Part shown: positions 43,127-50,977 of the stretch, piece after piece
Layout of the letters: every line of letters begins with the position of its first letter
Position numbering within the stretch: position 1 is the first letter of the stretch
NCBI RefSeq assembly: GCF_001613245.1
Contig: NZ_BDBZ01000016.1
Coordinates: 62,001-126,000 of the forward strand
Length of the DNA stretch: 64,000 nt
Source: Nocardia speluncae NBRC 108251
GTDB lineage: Bacteria > Actinomycetota > Actinomycetes > Mycobacteriales > Mycobacteriaceae
Direction: 5' to 3'
Notes under the pieces: generated by a model
Told to the model about the DNA's origin: nothing
Databases searched by the model: none
Seen by the model: the letters and a program-made list of their open reading frames with translations, nothing else
Translations under genes and position numbers: made by a program

Positions 43127-44578
43127 CTAACTCACGGTTTCCCGGTGGTGCGCAACCACCAGCGCGTCGTGCTCGTAGAGCAGGGCGAAGTACTTGCGCA
43201 GCATCAAGGCGGCGGTAGCGGCGAGGCCCGCGGTCAGTCCCCACCACACTCCCGCAGCGCCCAGTCCGGCAGGGAAAGCCAGCACAACCGCGGTGGGCAG
43301 GCCGACGAACCAGTAGCCGACCACCGATAACCGGAACCCCGCCTTCGTCGCCTGTAGCCCGCGCAACAGTCCGGTCCCGATGTTCTGGGCCGCGTCGAAG
43401 AACTGCAGCACGATACCTATCAGCAGCAGCGAACGCGCCACTTCGAGGGTTGCCGAATCGCCGAGGTCGAGGAACGGGCGCAACACCAGTTGCGGGACAA
43501 AGACATAGGCCAGGCCGGTGACCAGCGCGATCACCCCGGCGCACCGCAGTGCCAGCCAGGCCAAGCCGCGGGCGTGCGCGATTTCGTCGCGCGCCACACT
43601 GTGACTGACCAGGATCGATGCGCCGTGCGAGATACCGATGGCTACCTGGAAGACGATGTAGATCACCTGGTAGACGACGTTGTGCGCGGCCAGCGCGGCC
43701 GGCCCCAGCGAGCCCATGACGAGGGCGAGTACCGAGAACATCCCCGCTTCGGAGCCGTAGGTCAATGCGATCGGCGTACCGAGCCGCAGTTCGGCGCGTA
43801 TCGTCGCCGGGCGCACCGGCCACGGGCGAAGCGGCAGGGTACGGCCCAATTGCGGGTCGCGGCGCACCATGGCCCAGAAGGCCACGAACATGAGCAGGAA
43901 GACCAGTGAGCTCGCGACCCCCACACCGGTGAGGCCGAGCGCGGGCAGCCCGGCCCAGCCGTGGATCAAACTCAGCGCCAGCACCAGATTGACCGCGATG
44001 GAACCGAGGGTCACGACCAACAGGGCTTGTGGGCGCTGCATACCGACCGTGTATTGGCGCAGCACCTGGAACCACAGGCACGGCAACAGGCCGGGAGCCA
44101 GGGCGACCATCAGTGGCCGGGCCTGCTCGAGCACACCGGCGTCCTGGCCGAGCCATTGCAATGACCAGCCCAGACCGATGAGGAGCGCGCCGCCGAGTAA
44201 TCCGGCGACCGTTGCGATCAGGAAACTCGACCGCACCACATCGCGGATCTCCGGGTCGGGATCGGTGCCCCGTTTCCCGGCGGCGCCCACGGCCGCGGCG
44301 ATCTGGTTACCGCTGCCGGTGATCAACCCGACGCACATGGTCCGGATCTGGTTGAACAGCACCAGCGCCAGCCCACCGGCCGCCACGGCCTGCACACCGA
44401 GACTGCCCATCAGGGCGATATTGGTAGTGGAAACCGCGACCTGAGCGAGCTGGGTCAGGGCGATCGGGGTGGCCAGGGCGGCGAGCCGCCGGAAATCCGG
44501 GGCGGCGGGCCGCCGGAGGTCAGGGCCGGCCGGCCGGCGGCCGTCGGGGCGATATCGCGAGAGTGGTGTCCTGATCAC
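43127..44578 (-). CDS. MATE-family efflux protein
   Basis: A 483-residue membrane protein with about 12 hydrophobic segments and MATE features (LATPIALTQLAQVAVSTTNIALMG in helix 1, LGTPIALTYGSEAGMFSVLALVMG in helix 7, the internal duplication). MATE proteins export small molecules using H+ or Na+ gradients. It is the last gene of a five-gene operon and starts at a GTG overlapping the SbnA-like stop as GTGA. The obvious role is export of the product made by that operon, in the way SbnD exports staphyloferrin B. The short basic N-terminus is Arg/Pro-rich. Confidence 0.9.
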   Translation of the reverse strand: MIRTPLSRYRPDGRRPAGPDLRRPAAPDFRRLAALATPIALTQLAQVAVSTTNIALMGSLGVQAVAAGGLALVLFNQIRTMCVGLITGSGNQIAAAVGAAGKRGTDPDPEIRDVVRSSFLIATVAGLLGGALLIGLGWSLQWLGQDAGVLEQARPLMVALAPGLLPCLWFQVLRQYTVGMQRPQALLVVTLGSIAVNLVLALSLIHGWAGLPALGLTGVGVASSLVFLLMFVAFWAMVRRDPQLGRTLPLRPWPVRPATIRAELRLGTPIALTYGSEAGMFSVLALVMGSLGPAALAAHNVVYQVIYIVFQVAIGISHGASILVSHSVARDEIAHARGLAWLALRCAGVIALVTGLAYVFVPQLVLRPFLDLGDSATLEVARSLLLIGIVLQFFDAAQNIGTGLLRGLQATKAGFRLSVVGYWFVGLPTAVVLAFPAGLGAAGVWWGLTAGLAATAALMLRKYFALLYEHDALVVAHHRETVS

Positions 44579-45717
44579 CGGGCCCGCACCATGGTGTCCG
44601 AATCCTCCGTATCGTCGTGCTCGTCGTGGGTGTGCTCGTCCGGCCGTGCGGCAGCGGAATCTCCGGTGCCGGAATCGCCGCGCACGGTCGCGTTCACCGG
44701 TTGTGTACCACGGCCCGCGGGAGCATAACGGGTCAACAGCGCGTGCACCTCGTGTTCGGCGGCGGTGTCGAGCAGATCGTGTTCGGCCATCCATTCGTCG
44801 TCGAATACCGTGTCGAGGTATTTCTCGCCGCCGTCGCACACGATGGTGACGACGGTGGAACCGGCAGGGAACTCGTCGAGCCTGGTCAGCCCCGCATGCA
44901 CGGAGCCGCCCGCCGAACCGCCCAACATCAGGCCGAGTTGCCGTGATACCGCTCGGCAGGTGGCGAAAGCATCCCGGTCCGAGACCTTGACCCCCTCGTC
45001 GAGCAGGTCGTAGTCGACGGCCGTGCCGATGGTCGCGCCGGGCGGGGTGCCGGTGCCCGATTGCCAGTAGGGCCCGCCGGGGCCGCCGAACGCGATCGAA
45101 CCGACCGGTTCCACCCCGATGACGCGCGGTACACAGCCCAGCTGCCGTAATCGGGTGGCCGTACCGAATAGCGAACCGCCGGTGCCGACCGCGGAGAGCA
45201 GGATATCCACCCGGTCCACCTCGGCCAGTAACTCCTCGGCCACCGCGTAATAGCCCACCGAGTTGGCATCGTTGTTGTGCTGTTCGGTGAAATACGCGTC
45301 GGGTAGCCCGGCCGCCATGGCTTCGGCGTGATCTTCGCGGGCGGAGGTGGCCAATGTGTCGTCATTGTCGTCGGCGACGAAAACCAGATCAGCACCCATT
45401 GCCCGCATTGCCCGTAGTTTGTCCCTGCTCGCGTGATGGTCGACCACCGCGGTGAACCGGTAGCCGCGTTCGGCGGCCACCACCGCCAGGCCGAGCCCGG
45501 TATTTCCGGACGTGGATTCGATGATATGCCCGCCCGCGCCCAGAAAACCCCGGCGTTCCGCGTCCAGAACCATTTCCCGAGCCATCCGAATCTTGGCGGC
45601 ACCCGTCGGATTGAATTGTTCGAGTTTGAGCAGTAGGCGGCTACCGGATGGGGTGGTCGCCAGTTCGAAGAGCGGGGTGCGGCCGATCAGGTCCGTCACG
45701 CGGGTGACGAGGGGCAT
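44575..45717 (-). CDS. SbnA-like PLP-dependent synthase (diaminopropionate pathway)
   Basis: A 380-residue fold-type II PLP enzyme related to cysteine synthase and SbnA. PLP lysine lies in NPTGAAKIRMA (about residue 43), with the phosphate-binding TSGNTGLGLA and a glycine-rich GTGGS loop. The Lys is followed by Ile-Arg instead of the Asp-Arg of cysteine synthase, and ERGYRFTAVVDHHASRDKLRAMRAMGADLV is closer to SbnA than CysK. SbnA joins O-phosphoserine and glutamate to give the precursor that SbnB oxidises. The last 45 residues are an acidic, His/Asp-rich tail (DEHTHDEHDDTEDSD) that could bind metal. The ATG at 45717 has AGGAG upstream. Confidence 0.85.
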   Translation of the reverse strand: MPLVTRVTDLIGRTPLFELATTPSGSRLLLKLEQFNPTGAAKIRMAREMVLDAERRGFLGAGGHIIESTSGNTGLGLAVVAAERGYRFTAVVDHHASRDKLRAMRAMGADLVFVADDNDDTLATSAREDHAEAMAAGLPDAYFTEQHNNDANSVGYYAVAEELLAEVDRVDILLSAVGTGGSLFGTATRLRQLGCVPRVIGVEPVGSIAFGGPGGPYWQSGTGTPPGATIGTAVDYDLLDEGVKVSDRDAFATCRAVSRQLGLMLGGSAGGSVHAGLTRLDEFPAGSTVVTIVCDGGEKYLDTVFDDEWMAEHDLLDTAAEHEVHALLTRYAPAGRGTQPVNATVRGDSGTGDSAAARPDEHTHDEHDDTEDSDTMVRAR

Positions 45718-45797
45718 GGCAAAACTCCTGGACGTCGATAACAGTCGGTGCGAAGGGCTTGGGCCGGCGGCCGTGCCGTCCGGATCGGAGAAGGATG

Positions 45798-47174
45798 TCA
45801 GGATCGATCGAGAGCCCAGCGGAACCGGCCGTCCGGTGCATGCGAAAGCACCACCTTCGGCGGAATGGGTAATTCGTGGAAGGGTGATTCGTTGGAATCC
45901 ATCTGGTACCCGGCGGTATTCGGGTAGATCAGCAGATCGCCGGTTTCCGCGGCGCGCGGCAGCGGGATCCGCCGCCAGCTGAGCATGTCGGATTCGAGGC
46001 AGGTCGCGGCGCCGACGACCGTGGGGGTGGGCGTTCCGGCAGCGGCGGGCCACAGCACCGGGTCGGGCAGGTATTCGCTGTCGAACCACTGTTCCGACAG
46101 GCTCAGGCTGGAACCGTCCACCGTCAGCACTCGGTACGGCTGCCCGTGCTCGTGGCGTGTCTTGTTGCCCTGGACGCGGAACACGGTGCTGCCCGCGCGG
46201 TCGAGCAACGCCCGGCCCGGTTCGACCGCCAGCGTGGTGCCGGTCTGCCGGAGCCGCCGGGCCAGGTCGTCACGTTCCAGAATCGCGGCCAGCATGGCCG
46301 GGCCGGCTTCGGGAAAGGAATACGGATAATACGATTCGAAGGCTTTTCCGGAATGGAACCACCGGCGGTTGGCTTCGTCGCGGAACGCGGACCAGTGTTC
46401 GGCGGGTACGTAATCCACCCCGAAGCCGCCGCCGACGGAAATAACGGTGGCCGGATGGCCCTGCGCCCGCGCGGAATGAATACGATCCAGCAACTGAACC
46501 GCCAATTCGGCACGGGGAACCGGGTCGTATCCGGACAGATGAAAACTGAAGCCCTGGAGTGTGATCGACGGGAATTCGGCGGCCGCAGCGACCGCCTGGC
46601 CGAGTTCGTCCGCCGCCATTCCGAACCGGCTGGCCGAAGCGGCAGGCAGCGCCCGCAGCAATATCCGTACCGGGATATCCAGGGCGGAGAGACGTTTCAA
46701 CTCGTCCACGCTGTCCACGGCGATCAGGCATCCGTGCCGGGCAGCGAGCCAATGCAATTCATCGGCCTTCTCCGGCCCGGTCACCAGCAGATCCGCACCG
46801 CGGACGCCCTGCGCCAGTGCGGCGACGAGCTCGCCGGTACTGGATACGTCGACCCCCGCGCCCGCGGTCGCGCAGGCTCGGGCGACGCATGCCGCCTTGT
46901 TCGCCTTCTTCCCGTAGAAGACCGTCCCGGGAACTCCGGTGGCGGCGAAAACCCGCTGGAATCCCCGGATGTTGTCGACCACCCGGGCCGGATACATCAT
47001 GTGGAAGGGCCCGCCGACAGCGAATGCGATATCTGCCAGCAGATGCGGATCCGCGAGCACCTGCTCCTCCCAGGGGTCACGGTGAGCGGGCAGTGGTGCG
47101 GCCACTGTGCCCGCATGCTCACCGCGGGAACCGGGGCCGGCTCCTGCGGGCGCGCCGGCTCCGGTCAATCCCAT
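45798..47174 (-). CDS. Y4yA-type PLP decarboxylase (alanine-racemase fold)
   Basis: A 458-residue fold-type III PLP enzyme of the LysA/ornithine decarboxylase group. PLP lysine is in VFYGKKANKAACV (about residue 90); HLSGYDP, VISVGGGFGVDY, the Cys/Asp-containing CLESDMLSWRRIPLP and YPNTAGYQMD complete the active-site pattern. The last motifs match the Y4yA subfamily better than biosynthetic LysA. In the staphyloferrin B pathway a related enzyme (SbnH) decarboxylates a diaminopropionate-containing intermediate. It overlaps the SbnB-like gene by ten bases. A product such as ethylenediamine or a decarboxylated conjugate is conceivable but unproven. Confidence 0.83.
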   Translation of the reverse strand: MGLTGAGAPAGAGPGSRGEHAGTVAAPLPAHRDPWEEQVLADPHLLADIAFAVGGPFHMMYPARVVDNIRGFQRVFAATGVPGTVFYGKKANKAACVARACATAGAGVDVSSTGELVAALAQGVRGADLLVTGPEKADELHWLAARHGCLIAVDSVDELKRLSALDIPVRILLRALPAASASRFGMAADELGQAVAAAAEFPSITLQGFSFHLSGYDPVPRAELAVQLLDRIHSARAQGHPATVISVGGGFGVDYVPAEHWSAFRDEANRRWFHSGKAFESYYPYSFPEAGPAMLAAILERDDLARRLRQTGTTLAVEPGRALLDRAGSTVFRVQGNKTRHEHGQPYRVLTVDGSSLSLSEQWFDSEYLPDPVLWPAAAGTPTPTVVGAATCLESDMLSWRRIPLPRAAETGDLLIYPNTAGYQMDSNESPFHELPIPPKVVLSHAPDGRFRWALDRS

Positions 47175-48175
47175 AGCGCGACCTCCGTGCCCCGTCCCTC
47201 GGCGATGGCCCGTTCGGCCAGTGCGTGGGCCACCGCGATATCGGTGAGCACCAGACCGCTGTTGTAGACGAAGATCCGTTCGTCGGCGTGCCGGCGGGCG
47301 ACGGCCCGCCGGCTCAGGATCTGCGGCAGTTCGGCGTCCACCGGGCGCAGCGCACCGGTTTCGTCGGCCATATCGGTGCCGGTCAAGGCCATTTGCTCGG
47401 CGCTGGTGGCGATCACCCGGTCGGCGCCGCTCAGGGTGGAAGGGGCGAGACCGTAACCCACCAGGACCACCACCGCGCCCGGTTTCAGGTGCTCGGATTC
47501 GATCGCGACCTCGGTGCCCGGCCCGGCCGTGGCCAGTACGACATCCGCCGTCCGTGCCGCCGCGTAGGGGTCGGCCACCGTTTCCAGCAGCGCATGGGGC
47601 GCATACTCGGTGAGCTGGCGGTGGACCGCTTCGATGCCCTCGGGGTGGGTGCCGTAGAGCATCAGTTTGCGCAGTTGCGGATTGGCGGCCAGCAGATGCG
47701 GTAGCGCGTTACGCCCCTGGGTCCCCGTGCCGATCAACAGTACCGAATCCGCTTCCCGGCTCAGTGTTTCCCGCACGAGCAGCGCGGATACCGCCGGGGT
47801 GCGCAGGGCACCCACCCGGGCGCAGTCCATCATGGCGATGGGGGCGCCGGTGGTGTCGTCGTAGAGCGTGATGGTGGTGAAGTAGCGCTTGGTGGTGCGG
47901 TCGTGGCCCGGGTCGAACTTGTACGACGACTTCATCGCGACCACCCGGCGCCGGCCGTCGCGGCCCAGCATGGCGTAGGCCACCGACCAGCCGTCCGGGT
48001 TGGCGACGCTGAGTTTGCGTGGGTTGTCCGAATCACCTGCGGCCAGGGCGATATAGGCCTCTTCCACAGCGCGGACCACCTCGGCCGGAGCCACCGGCAC
48101 ATCGGCCAGGTCGCTGCGGCTCAGGACGCGCAGTGGAGTTGCTCGGTCACGTGTGCCCAATGGATCCTCGATCAT
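47165..48175 (-). CDS. SbnB-like dehydrogenase (ornithine cyclodeaminase family)
   Basis: A 336-residue protein of the ornithine cyclodeaminase/mu-crystallin family. The Rossmann motif LLIGTGTQGRNALPHLLAA (about residue 145) and the substrate region MKSSYKFDPGH, DCARVGALRTPAVSALLV are clear. SbnB oxidatively hydrolyses the SbnA product to 2,3-diaminopropionate plus 2-oxoglutarate; pairing with an SbnA-like gene in one operon is the diagnostic context. Ornithine cyclodeaminase itself would be expected near arginine genes. Its start overlaps the oxygenase gene by 29 bases and its stop overlaps the decarboxylase start. Confidence 0.87.
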   Translation of the reverse strand: MIEDPLGTRDRATPLRVLSRSDLADVPVAPAEVVRAVEEAYIALAAGDSDNPRKLSVANPDGWSVAYAMLGRDGRRRVVAMKSSYKFDPGHDRTTKRYFTTITLYDDTTGAPIAMMDCARVGALRTPAVSALLVRETLSREADSVLLIGTGTQGRNALPHLLAANPQLRKLMLYGTHPEGIEAVHRQLTEYAPHALLETVADPYAAARTADVVLATAGPGTEVAIESEHLKPGAVVVLVGYGLAPSTLSGADRVIATSAEQMALTGTDMADETGALRPVDAELPQILSRRAVARRHADERIFVYNSGLVLTDIAVAHALAERAIAEGRGTEVALWD

Positions 48176-49328
48176 CTACTGCACCGTTCCGCTCATTGCG
48201 CACCTCCCGAGCCGGTGCCGCCTGTCGCGGTGGCGCCGGTGGAAAGGGTGCGACGATCTGCTGACCGTATCCATTCTCCCTGGATTCGGCTGCGCGGCGC
48301 GGGTGTTCGGGTAGCCGGATGTTCACTCGTTTGAGCCAGCGGTCGGTGCCGTCGTAGCGTGGAGTGAACGGTACCCGGCCGTGGACGGCGACATCGTTGT
48401 CGATCAGCAGCAGCTCACCGGGGCGTAACGCGGGCATGGCGCAGACCCGTTCGAGTTCGCGTTCCAGCTGCGCGTAGGCCTCCCGGAACTCCGGGCAGGC
48501 GTCGTCGAGGGGCGTGTAGGCCGGGTCGAAACGCAGTGTGAGCGAACCCGGGTCGTCTTCGTGTCCCGGTTCGCTCCACAGTGTCGGCACCGGGACGGCC
48601 TCGGCTCGTTCGAATGCCGATCCGTAGGAGACATCCGGCAGGATCGGCAGGGTGGGCGTGCGCAGTATGTCCTGATGTGGCCGCGTCAGCCGGACCCGGC
48701 GTATCGATGACACCGTCGTGCCGACCGATTCGGGGTTACGCAGGCAGGCCAGCATGAGCATATTGGCGCGCTGCGGGTGGAACGCATCCTCGGTATGTGG
48801 GCTGAGCAGGACGGTGCTGCTGGCGCCGGATTGTTCGAATTCGTGCCCCGCGGCGGGGACGATGTTGTTGACCAGCCGCCCGTCCTGCTGGCCGGCCCAG
48901 CCGAACGGTTCACCGGCGGCCGCGGCCAGCAGCAGCATGGCGATATCCAGTTCGAGCGAGCCGCGCGCCCGGCCGGGATCGGTACTCCACAGTGCCGCGG
49001 TCTGCCAATCCGGTGGCGTGGGCCCGATTTCGCTGTCGGACAGCGGTAGTCCGCGCACTATGCAGGCGCCGGCTGCGGTGGCCGGTGGGCGGAGGGTGGC
49101 GCGTACCGCCGCCGGCAGGTCACCGGCGTGGGTGCTGATTTGTGCCAGCAGGGCAGGGTCGGCGAGCGGTTCGGACGCGTTGACGGCGGAGTGAGTCGAT
49201 GTGCGAGCTATCTCAGCGGCCAGGTCGCGTACCGCCTGTGCGGCGGTGCCGGGTAACTCACGGTGCTCGATATCGTCGATGTTGGGTGGGTGAAGCGCTT
49301 TACGTTCGGAGAGAACGCTTTTCACCAA
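48147..49328 (-). CDS. Fe(II)/2-oxoglutarate oxygenase, clavaminate synthase/VioC type
   Basis: A 393-residue oxygenase. Iron ligands fit the clavaminate-synthase-like HxD/E...H pattern: HTED followed by AFHPQRANMLMLACLRN (about residue 177) and VAVHGRVPF (about 325), with an Arg further on in DRWLKRVNIR for 2-oxoglutarate. Family members beta-hydroxylate free or bound amino acids (VioC on arginine, AsnO on asparagine). It is the first gene of the operon, downstream of two IdeR/DtxR-like boxes. 2-Oxoglutarate, its co-substrate, would also be a by-product of the SbnB-like reaction. The substrate is probably an amino acid or a diaminopropionate conjugate. Confidence 0.85.
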   Translation of the reverse strand: MVKSVLSERKALHPPNIDDIEHRELPGTAAQAVRDLAAEIARTSTHSAVNASEPLADPALLAQISTHAGDLPAAVRATLRPPATAAGACIVRGLPLSDSEIGPTPPDWQTAALWSTDPGRARGSLELDIAMLLLAAAAGEPFGWAGQQDGRLVNNIVPAAGHEFEQSGASSTVLLSPHTEDAFHPQRANMLMLACLRNPESVGTTVSSIRRVRLTRPHQDILRTPTLPILPDVSYGSAFERAEAVPVPTLWSEPGHEDDPGSLTLRFDPAYTPLDDACPEFREAYAQLERELERVCAMPALRPGELLLIDNDVAVHGRVPFTPRYDGTDRWLKRVNIRLPEHPRRAAESRENGYGQQIVAPFPPAPPRQAAPAREVRNERNGAVDDRGSIGHT

Positions 49329-49405
49329 AGTTTCCCTTCTCGGAATCGTGGATCGCGGTACCGGTGCGGACGAGTCGATGTGCGAAGTTAGTGCGTGGCC
49401 GCTGC

Positions 49406-49424
49406 GCTGGCAAGGCTTACCTAA
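49406..49424. promoter_or_regulatory. IdeR/DtxR-like iron box 1
   Basis: The core GGCAAGGCTTACCTAA matches the actinobacterial iron box TTAGGTTAGGCTAACCTAA at 13 of 19 positions and keeps its dyad (GG-AAG-G-CTT-CC). It is centred about 87 bases upstream of the oxygenase start, a good place for iron-dependent repression of the five-gene operon. The match was counted by eye. Confidence 0.7.
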
Positions 49425-49519
49425 CTAAACTGTGTCATAGCGACCGTGTATAACGCGCTCGATGCGCAGGTGGGTGGGTGTATGGTCATCGGGTCTTGCG
49501 GCTGCGGTGAGACGCAGAA

Positions 49520-49538
49520 CACGGTAAGGCTAGCCTGC
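49520..49538. promoter_or_regulatory. IdeR/DtxR-like iron box 2
   Basis: GGTAAGGCTAGCC matches 11 of 13 central positions of the iron box (12 of 19 over the full length). It lies about 200 bases upstream of the oxygenase start and within the 3' flank of the lipoprotein gene. Together with box 1 it supports IdeR/DtxR control of the oxygenase-led operon. Confidence 0.65.
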
Positions 49539-49625
49539 CCTTGCGGCAAAATTCCGGACGACTCGCCGGTGATGAGAAGGGCGGGGCCGCAACGTTTTCC
49601 ACCCGGTCATCCCGGGCCGGAACGG

Positions 49626-50834
49626 CTACAGGCTGTTCGCCAGCAGCGCGTACTGGGCCGCGGTCTTCTGCCGGATCTGGGTTTCGTCGTCGCTGGACAC
49701 CACACCGACATAATTCTTGTACGGGATGAAACAGCGATATCGGTATTGACGATCCGGATCGCCGGTACCGTTGAGCTCCAGGCATTTCGCACCGGGCACC
49801 GCCGCCGGTGCAGCCATCGGATCGTAGGCCGGGCCTGCCGATTCGATGAACCCGTTCACCAGAATCGGGGCGCCGGCCGGATCCCGCACCCGCGCCACGG
49901 AACTGCCGGCGGCGTAGGCGGTGGTTTCGAACCCGGATTCGTCGAGCAACCGGGCCCGGGCGGGCTGATCATCGGCCGAATTGATCAAATAGTTGCGGCC
50001 GTAGACGGCGAACTGGTCCGGATCCGGCTCGTGCCCCTCCCGATCGGTGACCACCACCCGCGCCAGCAGATTCTGCGGGTCCACCGCCAGACCGGCGATA
50101 TCGGCAGTCGGCGTCGGTTCGAACCGGGCGAGCTGATCGAGCTGAGCGGTCAGAGTTCTGTCCACCCACGACACCAGATCGGCGCTGTCGGCCGCCGGGC
50201 GCTGGACGAACAGCGAGATCACGAACTCCCCGTGGGCGAGGAACGCGCCGATATTCGCGACACCGGGCCGCCAGTGCAGCAGCGCCTGCGGGTACTTCTC
50301 CGATTCCAGTTTCCGGTTGTCCGGCGAGACACCGATATCGGCGGCCTCCAGTTCGCCGGCCGCCTTCGCGGCGCTGCCCGTATCGGGGAAACGCAGTGCC
50401 ACCACCTGGAGCGCGGTGGCATCCGAAGTCGGCCGCGTCTGTCCCGCGGGGTCGCCCTGGTCGGCACCGCTGGCGGCGTAACCGACCACCATCCTGCGAT
50501 TCTCGAGGATCGGTTCGGATACATTGGCCAGGAAATCGACCGCGGTCGCCGGGTCCGGCAGCACCTTCGACCCTCGGCCGAATTTCAGCGACGGATCGAC
50601 CTGGCTGCTCGTCGTGACGGCTTCCGACATCCGGATGCCTTCCAGCACCACGCCGTGGTCACCGGCCCCCTGCGGATAACTGAACCGGTCGACCGGGAAA
50701 TCACCGACATCGAGGGTTCGGACATCGATCTCACCCGGCACCGGCGTACCGGCCACCGAACCACATCCGGACAGCCCGGCCACCAAGAGCGCGACCAGCG
50801 CGGTGAACGCGCCGCACCGTGTTATCCGAACCAT
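49626..50834 (-). CDS. DUF7373-type lipoprotein
   Basis: A 402-residue lipoprotein: signal peptide about 1-23 with lipobox LSGC, then GSVAGTPVPGEIDVRTLDVGDFP and a long alpha/beta region (two halves of about 180 residues) with RMVVGYAASGAD, GEFVISLFV and YRYRCFIPYKNYVGVVSSDDETQIRQKTAAQYALLAN at the end. This pattern belongs to a large Nocardia lipoprotein family (DUF7373), of unknown function. The ATG at 50834 is chosen because it places the signal sequence at the N-terminus. Divergent from the FHA gene. Confidence 0.83.
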   Translation of the reverse strand: MVRITRCGAFTALVALLVAGLSGCGSVAGTPVPGEIDVRTLDVGDFPVDRFSYPQGAGDHGVVLEGIRMSEAVTTSSQVDPSLKFGRGSKVLPDPATAVDFLANVSEPILENRRMVVGYAASGADQGDPAGQTRPTSDATALQVVALRFPDTGSAAKAAGELEAADIGVSPDNRKLESEKYPQALLHWRPGVANIGAFLAHGEFVISLFVQRPAADSADLVSWVDRTLTAQLDQLARFEPTPTADIAGLAVDPQNLLARVVVTDREGHEPDPDQFAVYGRNYLINSADDQPARARLLDESGFETTAYAAGSSVARVRDPAGAPILVNGFIESAGPAYDPMAAPAAVPGAKCLELNGTGDPDRQYRYRCFIPYKNYVGVVSSDDETQIRQKTAAQYALLANSL

Positions 50835-50977
50835 GGGCAGGCCCCCCGTTCCGATCGAAGCCGCAGTGTCGAAGCTACCCGACGTCGGGTGATCTCGGGG
50901 AGTGCCGGTCCGGCCGTGCCATACCCTGGTGTGGTGGCAGACAACCCGCGGCAGCACCCGGGCGGAGATTGATCCGC

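Noticed and set aside
49446..50972. Plus-strand open frame of about 500 codons opposite the DUF7373 lipoprotein
   Set aside because: Antisense of a convincing lipoprotein gene and without family features.
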